A DNA stretch of 64,000 bases from Xylaria sp. FL1777. Lineage: Eukaryota > Ascomycota > Sordariomycetes > Xylariales > Xylariaceae. The DNA is taken from positions 432,898 to 496,897 of the forward strand of contig MU400528.1 in the NCBI GenBank assembly GCA_022578965.1, in the 5' to 3' direction. This document shows, in pieces, positions 56,866 through 64,000 of the stretch; the stretch's first letter is position 1; every line of letters starts with the position of its first letter. The notes under the pieces are model-generated. The model worked only from the letters and a program-made list of their open reading frames with translations. It was not told the DNA's origin and did no database searches. The position numbers and the translations under genes were made by a program.

Positions 56866-57594
56866 AGAAGCGTATGCATGAATGGATGGTTGGCGTGTGG
56901 TGTCTTTGGATGGAGGTTGGGTTGTACATTCAGTCCTTAGTAAACTACATCCACCTCTCTTCGTAACTGCTCGCGGGTTCTATATTAATATGAACAATAC
57001 TCTCTATTCATGATCAAAAAGACCTTAGTTTAAAACGGTGCTATGATATGCTCGGTTTTAACATCTTCTGTTTTTTTTTTCTTCGCCGCTGATGGTGTTG
57101 TGCCCATTGGAACTGCATGGTCACACCCTCGTTGGGATCTGTCCGTGCAGTTTTGGCTCCAATGAGCGTGTTGTCGCCGGCATGCCATCTGATACTTTTC
57201 CACGAGCTGGCGGGAAGCTGGTAGGAGCTTGCCAATGCAGTGGAAGATGGGGGAGAGCGGGAGGGGAATGCGATTTATTTGCCTGTATGCACCTCGGTCC
57301 ATGATGTTGCGAGATGAGACCCTCCAAATCTGCCAAGGCTTGATTAAGCGTAACACGATGCGCGCCATTCAGGACAAGATGCCGCGGGCTATGTTTCTCT
57401 GCTCCGAGATAAGAGCTGCTCGGGGTATTTTATGCCTCGGTGTTGATTGCGAAGACGGGTGGATAGCTTTGTTGATAGCTTGTGTGTTAACGGAATTTTA
57501 TTTATATCGCTAGATGTCGGCGTGAGATTGGCGAAGCGATTGTATGTAACCGGACGTAATGAGCATTCTAAAATAAAGTAACAGTTCGACAAGC
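56866..57594. other. Intergenic, nothing recognised
   Basis: 729 bp between the PLD 3' end and the acetylesterase start. No gene seen. Confidence 0.6.
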
Positions 57595-58721
57595 ATGGGT
57601 TCATTCCAGATCAAAGCCACTTTAAGCTTCTTCGTCGTCCTAGCGGCCGCGGTGGCGAGTGGATCAGTACATCACAGACTCGGGAAGCCGCCGGCGTTCT
57701 TCCTCGCTGGCGACTCGACGACGGCTGTCGATGGCGGTTGGGGCAACGGGCTCCTCGCACCGCTTATTCAACCCGCATGGGGCATCAACTTCGGCCTCAG
57801 CGGCGCTACTACTGCGTCGTTCGTCGCCCAGGGCAGATGGGCCAATCTCACCGCATATGTGAAAGAGTATGCAGCGACGTATGACTGTTATGTGACTATC
57901 AGTGTAAGTGAACTGGGGACTGCGGGCCACAGAAAGATCTATGAAGGTGTGAGATGTGGCTGTGGTATGTCTGGGAAATATTAAGCTGCAATCATAGTTC
58001 GGACACAACGATCAGAAACCCGAGAATAATGTTCCGTTTGAGTACGCGAGTTTAAATCAATCTAGTCCTTCGTTTCCTTTAGAGGCCTGGGCCTTAATAC
58101 TCCTGTTATACTCTTATTGCACTACTGCCATCTACGTCGTGTCATCATCCATCACTGAACAGACCAGCTAACTAACCTCGATCGTTGAATAGTGTGTATC
58201 AACAGAACTTGATTAACTTCGCCAACCAGGTGAAATCGCTGGGCGGTGCCGCAGTACGTCCTAGACCGCATCTCATACTGCTGACACGAAGATTCAAGAG
58301 CTGTGTTTTGCTTTTGTTCCAACTATATGTACCTGACTAACTATATGAACCCTCCCCTCTGAAGCTCCTCGTATCCTCGCTCACGCGCCGGGTATTCCCC
58401 GATAATCCGCACAACGCCACGGATTCCCTGCATAACGAGCGTCTAGCAGCCATTCAAGCAGCCGAGGCGACAAATTCGACCATTATCGACCTCAATGCCG
58501 CGAGCCTCGCGTAAATTGACGCCATAGGCCGCGACGCCGCGTGGACGTACAATTGGGGAGACGACCGTGCGGATATGACGCATCTGAACCCATATGGAGA
58601 GGTTGTCTTTGGACGCATGGTGGCTGATTTGATTATCCGCGCCAAGCCTGACTTAAGGCGTTGGATTATGCCTAATGAAACGCTGAGTTATGATATCTGG
58701 AATAATCTGCCGGCTAGATGA
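57595..58721 (+). pseudogene. CE12-type rhamnogalacturonan acetylesterase with internal TAA
   Basis: Exons 57595-57903, 57998-58041, 58193-58253 and 58365-58721 read as one frame of 256 residues but for a TAA at 58512-58514. A signal peptide is likely (MGSFQIKATLSFFVVLAAAVASG). SGNH motifs: block I GDSTTAVDGGWG (nucleophile Ser), FGLSG (block II-like), FGHNDQKP (block III Asn), and DMTHLNPYG (block V Asp and His) near the C-terminus. The TAA falls in NAASLA*IDAIGRD, where the family usually has a Tyr. A product ending there (187 aa) lacks the catalytic Asp and His and should be inactive. After the stop the frame stays open for about 69 codons with good conservation, so the mutation is recent, or else it is a sequencing error or a rare readthrough. 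Splice sites are intact. Confidence 0.85.
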
Positions 58722-59307
58722 GGTAAAGATGTGAGATGTGAGATGTGAATTACGAGTCGGGATCAGATAGTGGTCTGATGGTGTCCGAGGAGAGCGATTG
58801 GTTTTACTTTGGGATTTTGTGATGCTATGCTTCAAGAATATTGTGTAAAGACTAAAACCAAGAACATGAGAGAAAAGAAAAATATAAAAAAAAGGTCGTA
58901 ATAAAGTTAAGTCTTAACTTGTGTGACATCGAGGTTTAACTCCAGACACTTCTATAGGGCTAGCGCACAGGTGGACGAGGATCGAGATATGGTAGGGTTA
59001 GGACTATATATCAAGCGTCCTAGAATAATTACCGCTGTGTGAGAGGTTTAAATAGATTGCTTGTAAGGCGTCTAACAGTGTTATTGAATCTCAAGTCGAT
59101 GTCTTTGAGCGAATCCATATCGTGACTGGCGACCGACGACGACTTAATTGGATCGAGAGCACACTGCATTCATCTTATAGTGTGATTTCCAGCGTTTTCC
59201 TCTCAGCTTTTCTAGAGCGATGAGTTTCTTACTTTTGAATGAACGCCGCCGTAATGCCCCCTCCCATCCCTTTTTAGTGTTTATTTGTGGCCTTTTATAT
59301 TGAGATG
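58722..59307. other. Convergent 3' intergenic region
   Basis: 586 bp. A GATGTGAGATGTGAGATGTGAA tandem (58727-58748) directly follows the acetylesterase stop. No gene seen. Confidence 0.6.
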
Positions 59308-60414
59308 TTACCAGCCTCGCCCAGCCATCTTCTGCTCAGTCGGCAATGTTCTCACGCTGATGCCGACCATGGCCTCGCCCAAGCCCTCGCTGCACTCGGC
59401 TACGACCTTGGCGTCCCGGAAGTGCGTCGTGGCGCGCACGATGGCCCGCGCCCGCTTTGCCGCGTCCCCGGACTTGAAGATGCCGCTCCCCACAAACACG
59501 CCATCGCACCCTAGCTGCATCATAAGCGCGGCGTCAGCGGGCGTCGCCACGCCACCCGCCGCGAAGTTCACGACGGGCAGCCGGCCGAGCTCGGCGGTTT
59601 GCTTTAGTAGGTTCGCGTCGCACCCGTACTCCCGCGCCAGCTGTCGGAGGGCAAGGTCACCGCCCTCCCGCAAGGCGGCCTGTGCCGCAGCGATCTCCTT
59701 CTTCACCGTCCGGATGTGTCGTACCGCCTCCACTACGTCGCCTGTGCCCGCCTCGCCTTTTGTACGGATCATGGCGGCGCCTTCGGTGATTCGACGGAGA
59801 GCCTCTGCCAAGTTACGGCAGCCGCATACGAACGGCACGTTGACTGGTGGTAAGGCTATGCATTAGTCATAGAGGAGCATTCTGGTGACGACAAAGAGGA
59901 CGGAAACGAAAGAAAAGACAGGCCCTGGTGTTGGATGCGACATTGCGACGACAGGGATGATGATGATATACATACACTCGGACTTCTCGACGTGGAACTC
60001 ATCGTCAGCGGGGGTGAGCACCTCGCTCTCATCGATGTAGTCGACGCCCAGGGCCTCGAGAATCTGGCACTCGACGAAGTGGCCGATGCGGGCCTTGGCC
60101 ATGACGGGGATGGTGACGGCGTCCTGGATCTCCTTGATCTTGGCCGGGTCGGACATGCGCGAGACGCCGCCCTCGGCGCGGATGTCGGCGGGGACCCTCT
60201 CGAGGGCCATGACGGCGCATGCGCCAGCGTCCTCGGCGATGCGGGCCTGCGCAGCGTCGGTCACGTCCATGATCACGCCGCCCTTGAGCATCTGCGCCAG
60301 GCCGGCCTTGACGGTGAAGGAGGCTTTGATGCCATTGGTGGTGGTGGTGGCGGCAGCGGCCGATGACGAGGACGTCGTGGCGCTCACGCTCACGTTGGCA
60401 GAGTCGTTTGTCAT
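59308..60414 (-). CDS. pdx1: PDX1/SNZ, PLP synthase subunit (vitamin B6 synthesis)
   Basis: Exons 60414-59976 and 59843-59308 (132-nt intron) give 324 aa. The start is ATG 60414; the frame upstream is not supported. After a Ser/Thr/Ala-rich N-terminal stretch the SNZ core begins at about residue 30 ([17 protein letters not shown]). Active-site features: Lys of [11 protein letters not shown], the phosphate-binding [16 protein letters not shown] and [21 protein letters not shown], and [19 protein letters not shown] with the second conserved Lys. It condenses ribose 5-phosphate, glyceraldehyde 3-phosphate and ammonia to PLP, with ammonia supplied by PDX2/SNO, which is not in this window. The tail is short ([10 protein letters not shown]). 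SNZ expression often responds to growth phase and nutrient; nothing specific is visible here. Confidence 0.94.
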
Positions 60415-60502
60415 GGTTGGGTTGGGTGGTCGGTAAGTAGTATCTTTTGCGTGTTTGGTACTCTGGTAAAGGTGCTTCTCGAGCTGAGGGATCAATTGCA
60501 CT

Positions 60503-60543
60503 TGGCTGACTGGCTGGTTGGCTGGCTGGTTGGCTGGCTGGCT
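60503..60543 (+). repeat. TGGC/TGGT tetranucleotide array
   Basis: About ten consecutive TGGC or TGGT units in the PDX1 upstream region. Confidence 0.8.
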
Positions 60544-60918
60544 CGCCTCTTTTTCAAGGAGATGCTGCTACGGTTGAGTCACCAACGAAATGGCCCGGAG
60601 ACACTTCGCTGCAAGTTTTGGCTACCAAAGACCAACTACCAAGAGAAAGAATCAACAGCGGCCGATACCGTCGCCTCAGATGACCCGAGGATTTCCAGGG
60701 TCCAGTCCTATTCAAGCGTCTGGCTGCGCTGCAATGTGGGACGCGGTGTTGGGACGGCGCGTTTAGTGCCCACGGCAATCCCGGCTTGAGCCGGATAGTC
60801 AGTCAGTCATGAACTCATAACCCATGGTGGATGGGCGAAGACGGCCTCGAGGCTTCTCCTATTGCAGATGTGCTAAGCAGCCTTACTGCGTGGGTACTGG
60901 GGCAAGTTGGACAAAAAG

Positions 60919-60983
60919 GTGGGGGGGAAGGGGGGAAGGGGGGAAGGGGGGAAGGGGGAGGGGGAGGGGGAGGGGGAGGGGAG
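60919..60983 (+). repeat. G-run array, potential G-quadruplex
   Basis: About ten G-runs of 4-7 separated by one or two A, on the + strand. The spacing satisfies the usual G-quadruplex rule (four or more G3+ runs with short loops). Confidence 0.85.
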
Positions 60984-61160
60984 ATGGGAGAGAATCCGAG
61001 AGATGGATTAAGAGAACTGGATACATAGAGAAAGGGCGCGCCACTCGCCGACGTCGGGAACACTGTTCAAATCCCGCGGGTAAGGTTGTTTGCAGATGCT
61101 AATGTATACCTATACCTACCAATGGTTACCTAAGTACCTACTAGTAGGTATATTCATATG

Positions 61161-61220
61161 TATATGTATAAGATGTATATGTATAAGATGTATATGTATA
61201 AGATGTATATGTATAAGATG
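61161..61220 (+). repeat. 15-bp tandem repeat TATATGTATAAGATG, four perfect copies
   Basis: Units 61161-61175, 61176-61190, 61191-61205 and 61206-61220 are identical, ending at the boundary of the AT-rich block. Confidence 0.95.
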
Positions 61221-61224
61221 TGCC

Positions 61225-64000
61225 TTCTAAATACTAGCCCAGAACTTTGTAATTATTACGTAAGGTTAAGTTTATACTTAAAAAAGTAAATGTTAAAGGA
61301 AAAATATCTCTTAAGTATAGTACTAAAAAACTATATATAAATATTACTAATTTAAGTAAAGCTAGTTTATGCTTTTTAAATTTTTGTATAGTAATTATTA
61401 TATAGCATATATTATAGTTTATATTGCTTAAAAACTATAATTATTTTTTTTGTTAAATAGTTATTTTAATTATTTATAAAAATAAAGCTATTTATAAATG
61501 CTTTTTAATATTTATATTATTAACGCTTTTAATTTTTGTTTATTTTTTTTTAGCATATATTTATTAATATATTATAAACTTTTTATTAAATAGCTATTTT
61601 TGCTATAAGCTAAAAACAAGTTATTATTATTATATTTATTAAGCAATATTATTTTTTTAAAGCTTTATAATTTATATATATTGTTATAATAATAATTTAT
61701 AATAACTTATAAGTTATTATAATATAGTTTAAACTTATTAGCTTATTATTTAATATATAAAACTTAATTGCTAGTTTTATAAGTTTTAATTAAGCTTTTT
61801 TTTTTTTATAAATAAGCTTAAATTTAATTTTTTAATGTTTTTAAACTACTAAAGTAATTATATATTAGTAGTGCTTTATAGTTTTATACTAAATATTACT
61901 AAAATTTAACTTTTTTTTTTTTGTTTAAATTTTTAATATAATTAGCAATTTTTATAGCTAATTATTAATTTAATAGCTATATTTTAAACAATAAAAAATA
62001 ACTATTATAACTATTAAGCTTTAAAGTTTAATTATATATATAAATAACTACTTTTAATAAAGTTTAAAAATTAAAATAGCAATAAATTAAACTTTTATAT
62101 AATATAATTTGCTTAATATTATTATTAGCTTTTTTAACTTTGCTATTATTTTTAAGTTTTTTAAATATAATTAACTTTATAATAAAATTATTTAATTTAT
62201 GTTAATTAATTGCTTTTTTGTTTATAAATATGCTTATATTATTGCTTATTTATTTTTTAAAAAAACTAAACATTTTGTTAATTTGTTAAATTAGCAATTT
62301 TATTGCTTTAAAACTAATATTAAGCACTATTTTGTTATAAAATTAGCATAAAAGTGGCCTTTAAAGCGGCTTAATGCCTTTATATATATTTTGCACCTTT
62401 TTTTTTTACTAGCTAAAGCTAAAGTTATATAATAACTTACTTAGTTTATTAAGCTTATAATAATTTAAAGCTTACTAAGCTTATAATAATTTAAAGCTTA
62501 TTAAGCTTATAATAATTTAATGCTTATTAAACTTATAATAATTTAAAAAAAGTTATTATTTTTTTTACTTTTTTTTTGTTTATATAATTATATATTTTTT
62601 ATATTTAATTATTTATTTAGTTTTAATTTTTTAGCTATTAATTTTTTATAACTATTAAGCATTAATATATTTATTATTTTTAATTTTTTAAAACTTTTAT
62701 TAATGCATAGTAATAAAAATACTTTAAAAACTTTTTTAACGAACTACTGTTAAAAATTCTATTATTATTTATAAATTAAAACTTTAAAAGTAAACTTATT
62801 ATATTAATATATAATAAGTTTATTATACTTTAATAGCTTTTTAATTAATAAAACTTAATATATAAAAATAAATACTAATATAAAAAGTTAAGTAATAAAC
62901 AATTTACAAAATAAACTTTTAAAAGTATACTAAAAAAATATTTAAAAAACAAAAATATTAAATAGTATTATATAAGTAAACTTTATTTAATAATTAATAA
63001 ACTAGATTTAAGTTATATTATTAAAAACAAAAAGTTAAAAATTAAGTTTAAAAATTTTAAAGATTTTTAAAACTAATAATGTATTAAAACAATAAACTTT
63101 AGTATTTTTATTAGCTACTTTTATTAAAAAAAAAATAGTAGCAAAGAAAAAAAAATTAAGCAGTAATAATAAAAAAAAGCTAATATTAATATTAATGCTA
63201 TAAAATAAATAAGTTGCTTTAATTTAAAAAGCAGCTTAAATATTAAATGTTATAATTTTTAAACTAGTATAAATATTAGCTATAATAATTAAAGCAGCAA
63301 TAATAACTATTATTATAATAATAAATTAAAGCTTTAAACAAATAATTATATTATAACTAATATTAATATTATTATTAGTAAACTTAATATTTATTTTTAT
63401 TATTATTATACTTAAAGTAATAATTTAAAATAAAAAACCTAACTTTTTATTATTATTATTGCTTTTATTATTAAGATTATTTATAATATTAAAAATGCTA
63501 AATATTAAAAGTTTTAAATTTATTGCTTTAAAGCTTTATAATAAATTTATAAATATAAAAGCCTTTTTAATTTATGCTAAACTTTATTTAAAATAATATT
63601 TTACTACTATTATAAAAAAAAACCAAAAAGTAATAATTATTTTATAATTTTTATTAAAAAAAATATTAAAATAATTTTAATTTATTTTAAAGAATTTCTT
63701 AAAAGCTAATAAATTAACTAACTTTAAGCTAAAAACAAAAAAGATTTTTAAAAACTACATTAAGTTTAAAAATTAAATAAAAACATTATTTAAAAATACT
63801 TAAAAAGCAAAACATGCAAAAAAAGTATTTTATTATTTAAAACAAATAAAAGCAATAATAAATTATGTTATAAAATTTAAACAATTAATAGTAATTTTAA
63901 AATTGCTTAAGCTTATATTATTTTATTTATTTTATAGTAAACTTAAAATTTAAATTTAAAACAAACTATATAAAATAAATAAACTAGCAAAAATTAATAT
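61225..64000. repeat. AT-rich block, RIP-like degenerate DNA
   Basis: From about 61225 to the window end the sequence is overwhelmingly A/T, with long TAATAAT, TTTATTAT and poly-A/T stretches. CpG is nearly absent (rare examples near 61523, 62364 and 62740), and the surviving C and G sit mostly in GC dinucleotides or CT/AG contexts. The frames are very short. This is what repeat-induced point mutation of old repeats leaves in ascomycetes, forming AT-rich isochores. A centromere or pericentromere is also possible. The boundary is abrupt, just past the 15-bp tandem. A 26-bp diverged repeat is embedded at 62446-62549. Confidence 0.8.
62446..62549 (+). repeat. 26-bp tandem repeat, four diverged copies, inside the AT-rich block
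   Basis: Units at 62446-62471, 62472-62497, 62498-62523 and 62524-62549 share a TTATTAAGCTTATAATAATT-type core with a few substitutions. Confidence 0.9.

Larger units (their letters stand above)
60415..61150. other. PDX1 promoter region with low-complexity tracts
   Basis: Contains a TGGC/TGGT tetranucleotide array (about 60503-60543) and a poly-purine G-run array (60919-60983). No gene seen. Confidence 0.6.

Noticed and set aside
61058..61090. GTTCAAATCCCGC resembles a tRNA B box
   Set aside because: Flanking bases do not form a T stem, and no A box or acceptor stem lies at the right distance.
1..64000. CRISPR array, operon or prokaryotic features
   Set aside because: Spliceosomal introns throughout and monocistronic spacing show a eukaryotic fungal genome; no direct-repeat/spacer array seen.

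Overview
This window is nuclear DNA of a filamentous ascomycete, probably a sordariomycete and possibly Xylariales. The evidence is short introns (about 50-185 nt) with GTAAGT/GTATGT-type donors and CTRAY branch sites, secreted cell-wall enzymes, fungal-only families (HET-C2-like GLTP, AA9, Zn2Cys6, amdS-type amidase), and an abrupt change to very AT-rich DNA at the right end. Order assignment is inference; no rRNA or other marker gene is present. I found 22 apparently intact protein genes, one gene broken by a nonsense codon, and two older decayed coding regions. All exon models were built by eye. Each keeps frame through every splice junction and totals a multiple of three.

Layout. 1-3.8 kb: non-coding DNA with a 10-N assembly gap between homopolymers and a MITE with perfect inverted repeats. 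3.8-6.9 kb: an NmrA-like reductase and a six-exon aldo-keto reductase with a 7-nt microexon. 6.9-9.1 kb: a decayed gene. 9.1-22.4 kb: a dense housekeeping block holding a CHMP7-like ESCRT protein, RAD18 and POL32 (divergent), an amidase, a TTC1-like TPR protein, a HAD phosphatase and an ASA1-like WD40 protein. 22.4-26.6 kb: about 4.1 kb without a supportable gene, upstream of a Zn2Cys6 regulator. 30.3-38.7 kb: POP4, a GPAT/DHAPAT acyltransferase, a DUF1772-type membrane protein and a secreted ten-exon beta-lactamase-like protein. 40.5-49.8 kb: one unknown protein, a GH28 polygalacturonase, an AA9 LPMO, a decayed FluG/DUF3435-like fragment and a small secreted protein. 51-60.4 kb: HET-C2-type glycolipid transfer protein, phospholipase D, a CE12-type rhamnogalacturonan acetylesterase with an internal stop, and PDX1/SNZ. 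61.2-64 kb: AT-rich, apparently RIP-degraded DNA.

How genes relate. RAD18 and POL32 both act on PCNA-linked post-replication repair and share a 624-bp bidirectional promoter carrying a consensus MCB (ACGCGT) and related cores. Polygalacturonase, LPMO and the acetylesterase are all secreted plant-wall enzymes within 16 kb, but they are separated by unrelated genes and are not a tight cluster. I see no secondary-metabolite backbone gene, CRISPR, or RNA gene I can support. The most unusual items are the in-frame TAA before the catalytic Asp/His of the acetylesterase, the 7-nt microexon, a probable GC-AG intron, and the sharp AT-rich boundary.
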